Source of the DNA: Mesorhizobium sp. M8A.F.Ca.ET.218.01.1.1
GTDB taxonomy: Bacteria; Pseudomonadota; Alphaproteobacteria; Rhizobiales; Rhizobiaceae
Direction: 5' to 3'
Assembly (NCBI RefSeq): GCF_004791165.1
Contig: NZ_SRUZ01000001.1
Location: forward strand, 478,382-542,381
Length of the DNA stretch: 64,000 nt
This document shows, one piece after another, positions 9,477 through 19,639 of this stretch; position 1 is the stretch's first letter, and each line of letters starts with the position of its first letter. A model generated the notes under the pieces. That model searched no databases and had not been told where the DNA came from. It saw only the letters and a program-made list of their open reading frames with translations. A program made the position numbers and the translations under genes.

Positions 9477-10418
9477 ATGAGCTTCCGCCTGTTTGACGCG
9501 CCCCCGCGCGAGCCGAGCCAGTTCGTCGGCTTTGCCGGCAACACGATCGACCGGCAATCCGAGAACCGCGCCGACGATTCGGTCGACAAGGCGCTGGCCG
9601 ATCCGACGACACGGCTGCTTTTGATGAATGGCGGCCGGCTCTACCTGAAACTCGCCGATGGCGGTTTCGACCCTTGGTACCGCATCGCCGAGAGCGATCC
9701 CTTCAGCCCTTCCTTCGACCAGGGCGTCCTGCTCGGGTTTTCCGAACAGGGGCCGGTGCTGGCGGTGCTGGCCGGCATCGATGCCGAACAGTTGCCCGAA
9801 ACCGTCAAGGCGATCGATTACCGCTCGGTCTATATGCAAGGACTGATCGACGAGGCCGCCGCCGGCGCGATGGCACAAGGGGCGGCCCTGCTCGCCTGGC
9901 ACGCCAGCCACCGCTTCTGCAGCAAATGCGGCACACAATCGCAGATGCGGGCGGGCGGCTACAAGCGCCATTGCCCGAATTGCGGCACCGAGCATTTTCC
10001 GCGCACCGACCCGGTGGCGATCATGCTGACGGCGACGCGGGACAAATGCCTGCTCGGGCGTGGCCGGCACTTCGCGCCGGGCATGTATTCGGCACTTGCC
10101 GGCTTCATCGAGCCCGGCGAGACGATCGAGGCGGCGGTGCGCCGCGAGACGCTGGAGGAGGCCGGGATCCGGCTCGGCCGCGTCGTCTACCACGCGAGCC
10201 AGCCCTGGCCGTTCCCCTATTCGCTGATGATCGGATGCTTCGGCGAGCCGCTCAACGAAGACATCCAGGCCGACCTCAACGAACTGGAGGATTGCCGCTG
10301 GTTTTTGCGCGACGAGGTTCGCCTGATGCTGGACCGCACGCATCCCGACACGCTGGTCACCCCGCCGAAAGGCGCCATCGCGCATCACCTCATCCGCGCC
10401 TGGGTCGACAGCGAATAG
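9477..10418 (+). CDS. nudC: NAD+ diphosphatase (NADH pyrophosphatase), Nudix family
   Basis: Hydrolyses NAD(H) to NMN(H) and AMP and can decap NAD-capped RNA in E. coli. 313 residues. Zinc ribbon Cys148/Cys151 and Cys166/Cys169 (CSKC...CPNC). The complete Nudix box at 209-231 starts GFIEPGETIEAA and continues RRETLEEAGI. The NudC-specific SQPWPFPYS signature starts at residue 241 and separates it from other Nudix enzymes. The N-terminal domain is divergent, as usual. Confidence 0.96.
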   Translation: MSFRLFDAPPREPSQFVGFAGNTIDRQSENRADDSVDKALADPTTRLLLMNGGRLYLKLADGGFDPWYRIAESDPFSPSFDQGVLLGFSEQGPVLAVLAGIDAEQLPETVKAIDYRSVYMQGLIDEAAAGAMAQGAALLAWHASHRFCSKCGTQSQMRAGGYKRHCPNCGTEHFPRTDPVAIMLTATRDKCLLGRGRHFAPGMYSALAGFIEPGETIEAAVRRETLEEAGIRLGRVVYHASQPWPFPYSLMIGCFGEPLNEDIQADLNELEDCRWFLRDEVRLMLDRTHPDTLVTPPKGAIAHHLIRAWVDSE

Positions 10419-10445
10419 TCATCGAAGTCATTGCAGGAGAGACAA

Positions 10446-10745
10446 ATGATCCGTCACACCGTCGTCTTCACGCTGAAGCATCCGCCGCACTCGCTGGAGG
10501 AAAAGCGGTTTCTCGTCGACGCCAGGAAAATCCTCTCGGCGATCCGGGGCGTCACGCATTTCGAGCAATTGCGGCAGGTCAGCCCCAAGAACGACTATCA
10601 GTTCGGCTTCTCGATGGAGTTCGCCGACCAGGCCGCCTACACCAGGTACAACGACCATCCCGACCATGTCGCCTTCGTGCGCGACCGCTGGGTGCCGGAG
10701 GTCGAGACCTTCATGGAAATCGACTACGTGCCGCTGGGCTGGTAG
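10446..10745 (+). CDS. Dabb (stress-responsive A/B barrel) domain protein
   Basis: Small ferredoxin-like-fold protein of 99 residues; Dabb proteins are dimeric and mostly of unknown function. GGAGAG about 7 nt before 10446 selects this ATG over one 15 nt upstream. The opening IRHTVVFTLKHP and closing VPEVETFMEIDYVPL are typical of the family. It follows nudC by 27 nt and converges on pheA, whose stop is one base away. Confidence 0.85.
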   Translation: MIRHTVVFTLKHPPHSLEEKRFLVDARKILSAIRGVTHFEQLRQVSPKNDYQFGFSMEFADQAAYTRYNDHPDHVAFVRDRWVPEVETFMEIDYVPLGW

Positions 10746-10746
10746 C

Positions 10747-11610
10747 TCAATCCGCCACCTTCCACTGCTCGCGCGACTCGCTGGCCGGATAGACGCCGAG
10801 AATCCGCACCTCGCGCGAGAAGAAGCGAAGCTCGTCCAGCGCCAGCTTGACCAGCGGATCGTCGGGATGGCCCTCGATGTCGGCGTAAAACAGCGTCGCC
10901 GTGAAGGCGCCGAGCTGGTAGCTCTCCAGCTTGGTCATGTTGATGCCGTTGGTGGCGAAGCCGCCCATGGCCTTGTAGAGCGCGGCTGGCACGTTGCGGA
11001 CGCGGAAGATGAAGGTCGTCATCATCTTGACGTCGGGTGACGGGCGCTCGGCCCATTGCTTGCTCTTGGTCAGGACGACGAAGCGGGTGACGTTGCTGTC
11101 GGTGTCCTCGACATTCTCCTCGATGATGTCGAGCCCGTAGAGCGTCGCGGCCAGCGCCGGCGACAGCGCGGCCATGGTGCGATCCTTGACCTCGGAGATC
11201 ATTTTGGCGGCGCCCGCCGTGTCGCCGGCGACCACTCCCTTCCAGCCGTTCTTGCGGATGTATTTGCGGCATTGGCCGAGCGCGTGGATATGTGTGTGTA
11301 CGGTCTTGATCTCGTCGCGCTTGACCCCGGGCAGCACCATCAGCTGGAAATGGATCGGCAGGAAATATTCGCCGACGATGTGCATCCTGGATTCCGGCAG
11401 GAGGTGGTGGATGTCGGCGACGCGTCCGGCGATGGTGTTCTCGATCGGAATCATGGCGAGATCGGCCTTGCCGGTCTCGACGGCATTGAAGGCGTCCTCG
11501 AAGGTCGGGCACGGCAACGGCTCCATCGAGGGATAGACGTTGCGGCAGGCGGTGTCGGAATTGGCGCCGGGCTCGCCCTGGAAGGATATTCTGTTGGTCT
11601 TTTCAGGCAT
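10747..11610 (-). CDS. pheA: Prephenate dehydratase with ACT domain
   Basis: Converts prephenate to phenylpyruvate in phenylalanine synthesis. 287 residues, monofunctional: no chorismate mutase domain. The catalytic domain shows GEPGANSDTA at the start and the NVTRFVVL motif, whose Thr-Arg-Phe is essential in this family. The C-terminal ACT domain, with LESYQLGAFTATLFYADIEG, binds Phe for feedback inhibition. kdsB ends 9 nt upstream and is probably co-transcribed. Confidence 0.96.
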   Translation of the reverse strand: MPEKTNRISFQGEPGANSDTACRNVYPSMEPLPCPTFEDAFNAVETGKADLAMIPIENTIAGRVADIHHLLPESRMHIVGEYFLPIHFQLMVLPGVKRDEIKTVHTHIHALGQCRKYIRKNGWKGVVAGDTAGAAKMISEVKDRTMAALSPALAATLYGLDIIEENVEDTDSNVTRFVVLTKSKQWAERPSPDVKMMTTFIFRVRNVPAALYKAMGGFATNGINMTKLESYQLGAFTATLFYADIEGHPDDPLVKLALDELRFFSREVRILGVYPASESREQWKVAD

Positions 11611-11619
11611 GCCGATATC

Positions 11620-12348
11620 TCAGTTTGAAAGGATTTCCCTGGCGCGGTCCAGGTCTTCAGGCGTGTCGACGCCGAGCGGCAGCGACTGCACGATCTCGGC
11701 GTCGATGCGCATGCCGGCTTCCAGTGCCCGCAACTGCTCAAGCCGCTCGCGGCGCTCCAGCGGCGACGGCTTCAGCGCGACGAAGCGTTCCAGCGCCGCG
11801 CGCCGATAGGCGTAGAGACCGACATGGTGATAGAGCGGCCCCTCGCCCCAGGGCGCGGTAGCACGGGTGAAGTATAGCGCCCTCAGCCGCGTGGCCGACA
11901 GCGGCGACCCGACGATCTTGACGACGTTGGGATTGGTCTTTTCCTCCTCGCGGACGATCTCGACGCCGAGCGTGGCGATATCCACCGCGGCGTCCTCGAA
12001 CGGCCTGAGCGACGCGGCGATGATGCCGGGATCGATGGTCGGCAGGTCGCCCTGCACATTGACGATCGTTTCGACCTCGCCTCGGGAATCGAGCGCCAAC
12101 AGAGCTTCGTGGATGCGGTCGGAACCCGATTCATGGTCGATGCGCGTCATGACCGCCTCGAAACCATGCGCGCGCACCGCTTCGGCCACGCCTTGCGTGT
12201 CGGTCGCCACCACCACCCGGCCAAGCCCGGCTTCGGCCGCGCGGCGCGCGACATGGACGATCATCGGGGCGCCGGCAATGTCGGCCAGCGGCTTGCCCGG
12301 CAGGCGGGTCGAGGCCATGCGGGCCGGGATCAGGATCAAGGTGGACAT
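11620..12348 (-). CDS. kdsB: CMP-KDO synthetase (3-deoxy-manno-octulosonate cytidylyltransferase)
   Basis: Activates KDO with CTP for lipopolysaccharide inner core synthesis. The ATG at 12348 gives 242 residues starting [20 protein letters not shown], the nucleotide-binding signature; an in-frame ATG at 12402 would add an unconserved leader. Further hallmarks are [22 protein letters not shown] and [10 protein letters not shown]. It forms an operon with pheA and is divergent from the cytochrome c gene; the ~190 bases between the starts should hold both promoters. Confidence 0.95.
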   Translation of the reverse strand: MSTLILIPARMASTRLPGKPLADIAGAPMIVHVARRAAEAGLGRVVVATDTQGVAEAVRAHGFEAVMTRIDHESGSDRIHEALLALDSRGEVETIVNVQGDLPTIDPGIIAASLRPFEDAAVDIATLGVEIVREEEKTNPNVVKIVGSPLSATRLRALYFTRATAPWGEGPLYHHVGLYAYRRAALERFVALKPSPLERRERLEQLRALEAGMRIDAEIVQSLPLGVDTPEDLDRAREILSN

Positions 12349-12542
12349 CGGTCTGGCGAGGCGTTCGAAAAGAGGACAAGGAAAAGTGGCAAAAGGTCTC
12401 ACTGGCAGCGCCCTTATAGGTGTTGCAACGCTGGAGCAAAAGACCTAGTTTCCGCCCGATTTGACCGGCCCTGGAGGGCAGGTCTCGATACCGACGGACG
12501 GAGTGGACGGTTCGGTCCGCCGGAAAAGGGAGCAAGGGGCGT

Positions 12543-13190
12543 ATGGATTCCAACGAAGTCAACAAGCTGCTCGCCGGATTGCTCGGAACCGTTTTCGTCG
12601 TCTTCTCGGTCGGCATTGTGTCGGACGCGCTGTTTGCCTCGCCGGCGCCGGAAAAGCCCGGCTTCGCCATCGAGGCTGCGGAGCCCGCCGAAGGCGGCGC
12701 TGCCGCTCCAGCCGCCGAAGCCAAGCCGATCGCCGACCTCTTGGCGACCGCCAATGTCGAGGCCGGTGCTGCCGTCTTCAAGAAGTGCCAGGCCTGCCAT
12801 TCAGGCGAAAAGGGCGGCCCCAACAAGGTCGGCCCGGATCTGTGGGATCTCGTCGATCGCCCTGTCGCCGAGCATGAAGGCTTCGCCTATTCGGCCGGCA
12901 TGAAGGAATTCTCCAAGGGCGGCACAGAGAAGTGGACCTACGACAACATCAACCACTTCATCACTTCGCCGAAGAAATTCGTGAAGGGCACGGCCATGGG
13001 CTTTGCCGGCCTGCCCAAGGACGAGGACCGCGCCAACGTCATCGCTTATCTGCGCACACTGTCGGACAATCCCAAGCCGCTGCCGGCACCGGGCGCCGCT
13101 GCTGACGCCTCCGCGCCCGCCAAGCCGGCTGACGGCGCCGCACCGGCCAAGCCCGCGGCGCCGGCCGCTCCGGCAGCGCCGGCAAAATAA
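12543..13190 (+). CDS. Membrane-anchored c-type cytochrome
   Basis: Class I cytochrome c of 215 residues, probably an electron carrier between the bc1 complex and an oxidase, held to the membrane by an uncleaved N-terminal helix ([19 protein letters not shown]). Haem motif CQACH at 82-86; the distal Met ligand is probably in [10 protein letters not shown]. The order matches the cycM/cytochrome c552 group of rhizobia. An Ala/Pro-rich tail (about the last 40 residues) has no known role. A strong terminator follows at once. Confidence 0.92.
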   Translation: MDSNEVNKLLAGLLGTVFVVFSVGIVSDALFASPAPEKPGFAIEAAEPAEGGAAAPAAEAKPIADLLATANVEAGAAVFKKCQACHSGEKGGPNKVGPDLWDLVDRPVAEHEGFAYSAGMKEFSKGGTEKWTYDNINHFITSPKKFVKGTAMGFAGLPKDEDRANVIAYLRTLSDNPKPLPAPGAAADASAPAKPADGAAPAKPAAPAAPAAPAK

Positions 13191-13220
13191 CCGGATTGTC
13201 ATCTCGACGTCCTTGAAAAA

Positions 13221-13243
13221 GCCGGGTTCAGCCCGGCTTTTTT
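13221..13243 (+). terminator. Rho-independent terminator after the cytochrome c gene
   Basis: A perfect GCCGGG / CCCGGC stem with a 5-base loop is followed by six T, and AAAAA precedes the stem so that A-T pairs extend it. It lies 30 bases after the cytochrome stop. The symmetry makes some termination on the other strand possible. Confidence 0.9.
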
Positions 13244-13359
13244 GTTGGGAAAATGCGCGGTGCGGCGACAAAGCCGGCGCATTGCGGTTTTCACGAGCGT
13301 CAAATCATCTAGGATCGCCCTTCTGGATGATCTGGCACGCATCGCGAAAGGGAGAGTGC

Positions 13360-15237
13360 ATGACGGTTGGCCGAACGCTTCTCAAGTCGCTGCTGGCGGC
13401 GGCCCTGCTGGTAGCAGGGTTGCAGACGACCCGGGCCGACGAGTGGCGGACAACCTCATCGCTGATCGGCCAATCCAAATACGGCGACAATTTCCAGCAC
13501 TATGACTACGTCAATCCGAACGCGCCCAAGGGCGGCACGCTGAATTCGGTGCTGCTCGGCACTTATGACAGCTTCAACCCCTATGTCGTCCAGGGATCGC
13601 CTGCCGCGGGTCTTGTCGGCTTCGGCGGCGGCCTGCTCTACGACACGCTGATGGAACAGGCGACCGATGAGGGCAGCGTCAGCCATCCCCTGATCGCCGA
13701 CGCCTACAAATACCCGGCTGACTATTCCTCGGCGACTTACCGGCTCGACCCGCGCGCCAAATGGCATGATGGCCAGCCGATCACCGTCGACGATGTGATC
13801 TGGTCGTTCCAGGTGCTGAAGGCCAACAGCCCGCAATACAGCCGCTATTTCGAGAACGTCACCGATGCGGTCGCCATCTCCGATCGCGAGGTCGAATTCC
13901 ATTTCAACCAGAAGGGCAACCGGGAACTGCCCAAGATCATGGGCGACCTTGCCGTGCTGCCGAAACACTGGTGGGAGGGCACCGATGCCAGCGGCAAGAA
14001 GCGCGATGTCACCAAGCCGACGCTGGAAATCCCGCTCGGCTCGGCCGCCTACAAGATCGCCAGCTTCAAACCCGGTTCGGAAATCGTCTGGCAGCGCGTG
14101 CCGGACTATTGGGCGGCTAAGCTGCCGGTAAAGATCGGCCGCGAGAATTTCGACACGCGCCGATACACCTACATCCTCGACGACAATGCCGCCTGGCTTG
14201 CGTTCACGAAAGGTGGGCTGGAAGACATCAACCGCGAATACAGTTCTCGCAAATGGGCGACGGCCTATAATTTCCCGGCCATTCAGGCAGGCGACGTCAT
14301 CAAGAAGGACTTCCAGACACAGTCGCCACAGCCGATGCAGGGCTTTGTTCTCAACCAGAGGCGGCCGCTGTTCCAGGATCGGCTGGTCCGCGAAGCACTG
14401 ACCATACCATTCGATTTCGAGAGCATGAATCGCACGCTGTTCTTCGGCTTCAATACCCGCACATCGAGCTATTTCCAGGGTACCGAACTGGCGTCCAGCG
14501 GATTGCCGCAGGGCAAGGAGCTGGAGATCCTGGAAAAATACCGCGACAAGCTGCCGCCGGAACTCTTCACTCAGGAGTTCAAGCTGCCTGTCTACGATTC
14601 GCCGCAAGCGGAGCGGAAGTATCTGAAGCAGGCCGTCGATCTCTTCGCCAAGGCCGGGTGGGTCATCAAGGGCGGCAAGATGATCAACGCCAAGACAGGC
14701 TCACCGTTCAAGTTCGAGATCCTCGGCTGGAACGACACCGACCAGGTGATCGCCAGCCCCTACATTGCCAACCTGCGCAAGATCGGCGTCGACGCTACCC
14801 TGCGCATCATCGATCAGACGCAGTACATCAACCGCGTGAACCATTTCGATTTCGATGTCGTGACGGGTCTGTTCGGCCAGTCGGAGTCGCCTGGCAACGA
14901 GCAGCGCGATTTCTGGAGTTCCAAGGCCGCCGACGCGCCCGGTTCGCGCAACCTGATGGGCATCAAGGATCCTATCGTCGATGTGCTGGTCGATCGCATC
15001 ATCTTCGCCACCGATCGCGATGATCTCGTCGCCGCCACCCACGCACTCGACCGCATCCTGCTGTGGAACTTCTACGTGGTGCCGCAATATTACCGTTCCG
15101 CCGTCTGGCTGGCCTATTGGAACAAGTTCAAGTTCCCCGACAAGCAGCCTGCCTATGTCGGCGCCGATATCGATTCCTGGTGGGTCGATCTCGACAAGGA
15201 AAAAGCGCTGGCGGCCAAATACAAAGGCGGTAATTGA
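13360..15237 (+). CDS. yejA: YejA-type peptide-binding protein, first copy (Sec signal)
   Basis: Periplasmic receptor of the YejABEF importer, family SBP_bac_5, 625 residues. GGGAG 9 nt upstream supports the ATG at 13360. N-terminal Sec signal (LLKSLLAAALLVAGLQTTRA), then the YejA opening with HYDYVNPNAPKGGTLN. YejABEF takes up peptides such as microcin C in E. coli, and in Sinorhizobium it has been linked to tolerance of host NCR peptides. Its stop overlaps the start of a paralogue. Confidence 0.93.
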   Translation: MTVGRTLLKSLLAAALLVAGLQTTRADEWRTTSSLIGQSKYGDNFQHYDYVNPNAPKGGTLNSVLLGTYDSFNPYVVQGSPAAGLVGFGGGLLYDTLMEQATDEGSVSHPLIADAYKYPADYSSATYRLDPRAKWHDGQPITVDDVIWSFQVLKANSPQYSRYFENVTDAVAISDREVEFHFNQKGNRELPKIMGDLAVLPKHWWEGTDASGKKRDVTKPTLEIPLGSAAYKIASFKPGSEIVWQRVPDYWAAKLPVKIGRENFDTRRYTYILDDNAAWLAFTKGGLEDINREYSSRKWATAYNFPAIQAGDVIKKDFQTQSPQPMQGFVLNQRRPLFQDRLVREALTIPFDFESMNRTLFFGFNTRTSSYFQGTELASSGLPQGKELEILEKYRDKLPPELFTQEFKLPVYDSPQAERKYLKQAVDLFAKAGWVIKGGKMINAKTGSPFKFEILGWNDTDQVIASPYIANLRKIGVDATLRIIDQTQYINRVNHFDFDVVTGLFGQSESPGNEQRDFWSSKAADAPGSRNLMGIKDPIVDVLVDRIIFATDRDDLVAATHALDRILLWNFYVVPQYYRSAVWLAYWNKFKFPDKQPAYVGADIDSWWVDLDKEKALAAKYKGGN

Positions 15238-17120
15238 TGGGGCGGCAATCGATGACGGCCCTGCCCCGCCGCGACTTTCTCGCTCTTGGCGCAGCTGCCA
15301 CTGCCGCCGCCTTGTTGCCGGGCAAGGCTTTCGCAAACATTGCCACCGGGATCAAGCTGCACGGTCTGTCCGCCTTCGGCGACCTCAAATACAAGCCTGA
15401 TTTCACTCATTTCGACTACGTCAATCCGGACGCGCCCAAGGGCGGCCAGATGAATTTCGCGCCGCCCAGCGCAACCCTCAATCAGAGCTTCCTGACTTTC
15501 AACACACTGAATTTCCTGGTGTTGAAAGGAGAGGCGCCGCCGCGCGCCGAACTCTGCTTCGATTCCCTGATGGCAAGCGCGCTCGATGAGCCGGATGCGG
15601 TCTACGGCCTGCTTGCCGAGTCCGTCACGCTGTCGCAAGACCGCAACGGCTTCCGCTTCGCGCTTCGGCCGCAAGCGCGTTTCCATGACGGCTCGCCGCT
15701 GACCGCCGAAGACGTCGCCTCCGCGCTGAAGCTGTACAAGGACCAAGGCCACCCGAACCTTTCCAAGGCGCTGCGGCATATGACGGAGGCGGTCGCGGTC
15801 GATCCCGTCACCCTTGCCCTGACCTTCAATGGCGAACAGTCCGCGCAAAACATCCTAGCGGTCGTCGGAATGCCGATCGTGTCCAAGGCCTTTTATACGG
15901 CCAACAATTTCGATGCCTCAACGATGACACCGCCGCTTGGCTCGGGGCCCTACAGGATCGGACGCGTCGCGGCCGGACAGACTGTCGAATATGACCGCGT
16001 GGCCGACTATTGGGGCCGCGATCTCCCGGTGAACCGCGGTCTGTACAATTTCGACCGTATCCGCATCGACTTCTATCTCGACCGGCAGGCGGCATTCGAG
16101 GCCTTCAAAAAGGGCGATACGCATTTTCGCGAGGAATTCACCGCGCGTGTCTGGGCGACCGGATACGACTTTCCAGCGTTGAAGGACGGCAAGGTCGTCA
16201 AACGGGAATTTCCCGGCGAAAAGACGCCGGACATGCAGGGCGTCGCGCTTAACCAGCGTCGCCCGCAATTTCGCGACGAACGGGTGCGACGAGCGATCGC
16301 CAGATGCTTCGATTTCGAGTGGATGAAGCGGGCGTTGTTTTACGGCTCTTACGAACGCGCTCAATCGAATTTCGAACGGTCGGATTACAAAGCCGAAGGC
16401 CTGCCCTCGCCTGAGGAATTGGCCCTGCTGGAGCCGTTCCGTGCCGAGTTGCCGCCAGAGGTCTTTGGTGAAGCCGTAACGCAGCCCCTCTCCGACGGTT
16501 CGGGCCATGACCGCAAGCAGCTGGGCGAGGCTTCGCGGTTGCTTGCGCAAGCCGGCTGGAAGCGCGCGGGCAGTTTCCTCGTCAACGACAAGGGTGAGCG
16601 GCTGCGGGTTGAAATGCTGGCGGAGGATGACGGCATCGTTCGCATCTACACTCCGTGGTCCGAGAATATGAAGGCGATCGGAATCGACGCATCGATCAGG
16701 CAAGTCGACTCAGCGCAATATGAACAGCGGCAGAGCGATTTCGACTTCGATCTCAACATGCTCCATTGGTCGATCGGAGCGACACCGACTGATGACGGGC
16801 TGGAAATGCTCTATGATTCCCGGATGGCTGACACACCGGGGCAGCGCAATTATCCGGGTACGAAAAGCAAGGCCATCGACGCGCTGATCGTGGCGGCCGG
16901 CAAGGCGCAAAGCCGCGCAGAACTCGTCACGGCGCTGAGAGCGCTCGACCGGGTCTTGCGCGCGCGGCTAGACTGGATTCCAACATACTATCTGGCGAAT
17001 CACCGCGTCGCCTATTGGGACATGTTCGGCTTTGTCGAGCAGAAGCCCGATTTCGGCTTTCCGGTCGAGGCGCTGTGGTGGTTCGATAAGGGCAAGGCGG
17101 CAAAAATTGGCAAAGGCTGA
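15237..17120 (+). CDS. YejA-type peptide-binding protein, second copy (Tat signal)
   Basis: Second family-5 receptor of the same operon, 627 residues from the ATG at 15237, which shares one base with the preceding TGA. An ATG at 15252 is the alternative. It carries a Tat-like signal (RRDFLALGAAATAAALLPG), unlike the first copy. The opening HFDYVNPDAPKGGQMNFAPP is clearly paralogous to its neighbour, yet the rest differs enough for a different peptide preference. A RIME-like repeat lies between it and the permease genes. Confidence 0.92.
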   Translation: MGRQSMTALPRRDFLALGAAATAAALLPGKAFANIATGIKLHGLSAFGDLKYKPDFTHFDYVNPDAPKGGQMNFAPPSATLNQSFLTFNTLNFLVLKGEAPPRAELCFDSLMASALDEPDAVYGLLAESVTLSQDRNGFRFALRPQARFHDGSPLTAEDVASALKLYKDQGHPNLSKALRHMTEAVAVDPVTLALTFNGEQSAQNILAVVGMPIVSKAFYTANNFDASTMTPPLGSGPYRIGRVAAGQTVEYDRVADYWGRDLPVNRGLYNFDRIRIDFYLDRQAAFEAFKKGDTHFREEFTARVWATGYDFPALKDGKVVKREFPGEKTPDMQGVALNQRRPQFRDERVRRAIARCFDFEWMKRALFYGSYERAQSNFERSDYKAEGLPSPEELALLEPFRAELPPEVFGEAVTQPLSDGSGHDRKQLGEASRLLAQAGWKRAGSFLVNDKGERLRVEMLAEDDGIVRIYTPWSENMKAIGIDASIRQVDSAQYEQRQSDFDFDLNMLHWSIGATPTDDGLEMLYDSRMADTPGQRNYPGTKSKAIDALIVAAGKAQSRAELVTALRALDRVLRARLDWIPTYYLANHRVAYWDMFGFVEQKPDFGFPVEALWWFDKGKAAKIGKG

Positions 17121-17142
17121 ATTTCTTGCGGGCGTTGGCGCT

Positions 17143-17316
17143 GCCCCTCACCTGCCTGCCGGCATCCTCTCCCCGTATAGTGACGGGGAGAGGGGTGCTC
17201 TGATCAGTGATTTCGCCAACTACAAGCGTCGCGATAAGAGCGCCGAGATCATGGCCAGCCCCTTTCTCCCCGTCCCTATACGGGGAGAAATGTCCGGCAG
17301 GACAATGAGGGGCGGC
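17143..17316. repeat. RIME-like intergenic palindromic element (divergent copy)
   Basis: About 174 bases between the second yejA and yejB. The outer arms pair imperfectly (CCCCTCA-type left end with TGAGGGG at the right), with CTGCCGGCATC facing TGTCCGGCAGGAC. Each half holds a CTCCCCGT / ACGGGGAG hairpin. Layout and sequence match the RIME class of Rhizobium and a more G-rich subfamily at 25.4, 42.1 and 55.3 kb. Confidence 0.8.
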
Positions 17317-17399
17317 GCCGGCGTCGACAATTGGCCTGAAGCGACTGCCTTGGGGGTGCCGCCGGACACGGTGGCTCTCCCTGAGGAGGATACCATCTG

Positions 17400-18494
17400 A
17401 TGGGCGCCTATATACTGCGCCGCATCCTTTTGATGATCCCGACGCTGTTCGGCATCATGGCGATATCCTTCGCCGTCATCCAGTTCGCGCCTGGCGGGCC
17501 GGTCGAGCAGGTCATCGCCAAGCTGACCAACCAGGGCGGCAGCGACCGCCTCGGCGGTGGCGGCGGCGATGCGGGCGGTTCCAATTTCGACGCGGCCGGC
17601 GACGTCAGCTCGAAATATCGCGGCGCCCAGGGTCTCGATCCGGAATTCATCAAGAAGCTGGAGAAGCAGTTCGGCTTCGACAAGCCGCCGCTCGAGCGCT
17701 TCGGCATGATGCTGTGGAATTATTCCAGGTTCGATTTCGGCAACAGCTATTTCCGCGATATTTCGGTGCTCGACCTGATCCTGGAGAAGATGCCCGTTTC
17801 GATTTCGATCGGGCTCTGGATCACGTTATTGTCCTATCTGATCTCGATCCCGCTCGGCATCCGCAAGGCGGTCAGGGACGGCACCCCCTTCGACGTCTGG
17901 ACCAGCGGCGTCGTCATTGTCGGCTATGCCATTCCGGGCTTCCTGTTCGGCATTCTTCTGATGGTGCTGTTTGCCGGCGGCTCGTTCTGGGACTGGTTCC
18001 CGTTGCGCGGCATTGTCTCCGACAATTGGGATCAGTTGTCGTGGCCGGCCAAGATCGCCGACTATGCCTGGCACATGACCTTGCCGCTGACGGCGCTGGT
18101 GCTGTCGGCCTTCGCCACGACGACGCTTTTGACCAAGAACTCGTTCCTGGAGGAAATCCGCAAGCAGTATGTGGTGACGGCGCGCGCCAAGGGCCTGTCG
18201 GAACGGCAGGTGCTTTACGGCCACGTCTTCCGCAATGCCATGCTGATCGTCATCGCCGGCTTCCCCGGTGCCTTCATCTCGGCCTTCTTCACCGGCTCGC
18301 TGCTGATCGAGAATATCTTCTCCCTCGACGGGCTCGGCCTGCTCGGCTTCCGGTCGGTGGTCGAGCGCGACTATCCCGTGGTTTTCGCCAATCTCTACAT
18401 CTTCTCGCTTCTTGGCCTGTTCATCGGGCTCCTGTCCGACCTGATGTACACCTGGGTCGATCCGCGCATCGATTTCGAGCGGAGAGACGTCTGA
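17400..18494 (+). CDS. yejB: Peptide ABC transporter permease YejB
   Basis: Inner-membrane permease, 364 residues. N-terminal helix [20 protein letters not shown], then a long hydrophilic insert with a Gly-rich stretch ([11 protein letters not shown], residues ~50-60) that is typical of YejB and absent from plain DppB. The EAA loop reads [19 protein letters not shown]. The ATG shares its A with the stop of an upstream open frame, but the gene is best viewed as starting fresh after the repeat. Overlaps yejE by one base. Confidence 0.94.
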   Translation: MGAYILRRILLMIPTLFGIMAISFAVIQFAPGGPVEQVIAKLTNQGGSDRLGGGGGDAGGSNFDAAGDVSSKYRGAQGLDPEFIKKLEKQFGFDKPPLERFGMMLWNYSRFDFGNSYFRDISVLDLILEKMPVSISIGLWITLLSYLISIPLGIRKAVRDGTPFDVWTSGVVIVGYAIPGFLFGILLMVLFAGGSFWDWFPLRGIVSDNWDQLSWPAKIADYAWHMTLPLTALVLSAFATTTLLTKNSFLEEIRKQYVVTARAKGLSERQVLYGHVFRNAMLIVIAGFPGAFISAFFTGSLLIENIFSLDGLGLLGFRSVVERDYPVVFANLYIFSLLGLFIGLLSDLMYTWVDPRIDFERRDV

Positions 18495-19639
18495 TGTCGG
18501 AGGCAAGCGTTACCGCCGGTGTCTTGCCGGAGCGGCTCCCACGGCCGTTCCTGTCGCCGCTCAACAAGCGCCGCCTGCAGAATTTCAAGGCCAACCGGCG
18601 CGGCTACTGGTCGCTATGGATCTTCCTCATCCTGTTCGTGCTGTCGCTGTTTGCCGAATTCATCGCCAACGACAAGCCGATCATCGCTTCCTACAAGGGC
18701 GAAATCCTGTTTCCGGTAATGGTCGCTTACCCCGAAGAAAAATTCGGCGGCTTCTATGCGGTCACGGATTACCGCGACCCGGTGATCCAGGACGAAATCA
18801 ATGCCCATGGCTGGATGATCTGGCCGCCGATCCGCTATTCCTACCAGACCGTCAACAACGCCATCCCGGAAGCGGCACCCGCCAAGCCGTCCTGGCAATA
18901 CGACGCCAAGACGCGCTGCAACCAGTATCCGCAAGGAGCCGATGACCCAGCCTGCAATGTCGGCAACTGGAACTGGCTCGGCACCGACGACCAGGCACGC
19001 GACGTGCTGGCGCGCGTCATCTACGGCTTCCGCATTTCGGTGCTGTTCGGCCTGATCCTGACCGCCGGCTCGGCTCTCATCGGCGTTGGGGCTGGTGCCT
19101 TGCAAGGCTATTTCGGCGGCTGGACGGATCTGCTGTTCCAGCGCTTCATCGAGATCTGGTCGGCCATTCCGGTGCTCTATCTGCTGCTCATCGTCGCCGC
19201 CATCCTGCCGCCGGGCTTCTTCATCCTGCTCGGCCTGATGCTGTTGTTCTCCTGGGTGGCGCTGGTCGGGGTGGTGCGGGCGGAGTTCCTGCGCGCCCGC
19301 AACTTCGAATATGTCAACGCGGCCCGCGCGCTCGGCGTACCCAACCGCACCATCATGTTCCGGCATCTGCTGCCCAACGCCATGGTGGCGACATTGACCT
19401 TCCTGCCCTTTTTGCTGAGCGGATCGATCTCGACGCTGACCTCGCTCGATTATCTCGGCTTCGGCCTGCCGCCGGGTTCGGCCTCGCTCGGCGAATTGCT
19501 CAAGCAGGCGCAGCGCAACCTCAACGCGCCTTGGCTCGGCATATCGGGCTTCGTCGTCATCTCGCTGATGCTGTCGCTGCTGGTTTTTGTCGGCGAGGCG
19601 ACGCGCGATGCCTTCGATCCGCGCAAGACGTTCAAATGA
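18494..19639 (+). CDS. yejE: Peptide ABC transporter permease YejE
   Basis: Second permease of the importer, 381 residues. N-terminal cytoplasmic part RPFLSPLNKRRLQNFKANRR, one helix, a large periplasmic loop and then the DppC-type domain with LGTDDQARDVLARVIYGFR. This long loop of about 150 residues is a YejE mark. The start shares its A with the yejB stop (TGATG) and the stop overlaps the yejF ATG, which points to translational coupling. Confidence 0.94.
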   Translation: MSEASVTAGVLPERLPRPFLSPLNKRRLQNFKANRRGYWSLWIFLILFVLSLFAEFIANDKPIIASYKGEILFPVMVAYPEEKFGGFYAVTDYRDPVIQDEINAHGWMIWPPIRYSYQTVNNAIPEAAPAKPSWQYDAKTRCNQYPQGADDPACNVGNWNWLGTDDQARDVLARVIYGFRISVLFGLILTAGSALIGVGAGALQGYFGGWTDLLFQRFIEIWSAIPVLYLLLIVAAILPPGFFILLGLMLLFSWVALVGVVRAEFLRARNFEYVNAARALGVPNRTIMFRHLLPNAMVATLTFLPFLLSGSISTLTSLDYLGFGLPPGSASLGELLKQAQRNLNAPWLGISGFVVISLMLSLLVFVGEATRDAFDPRKTFK

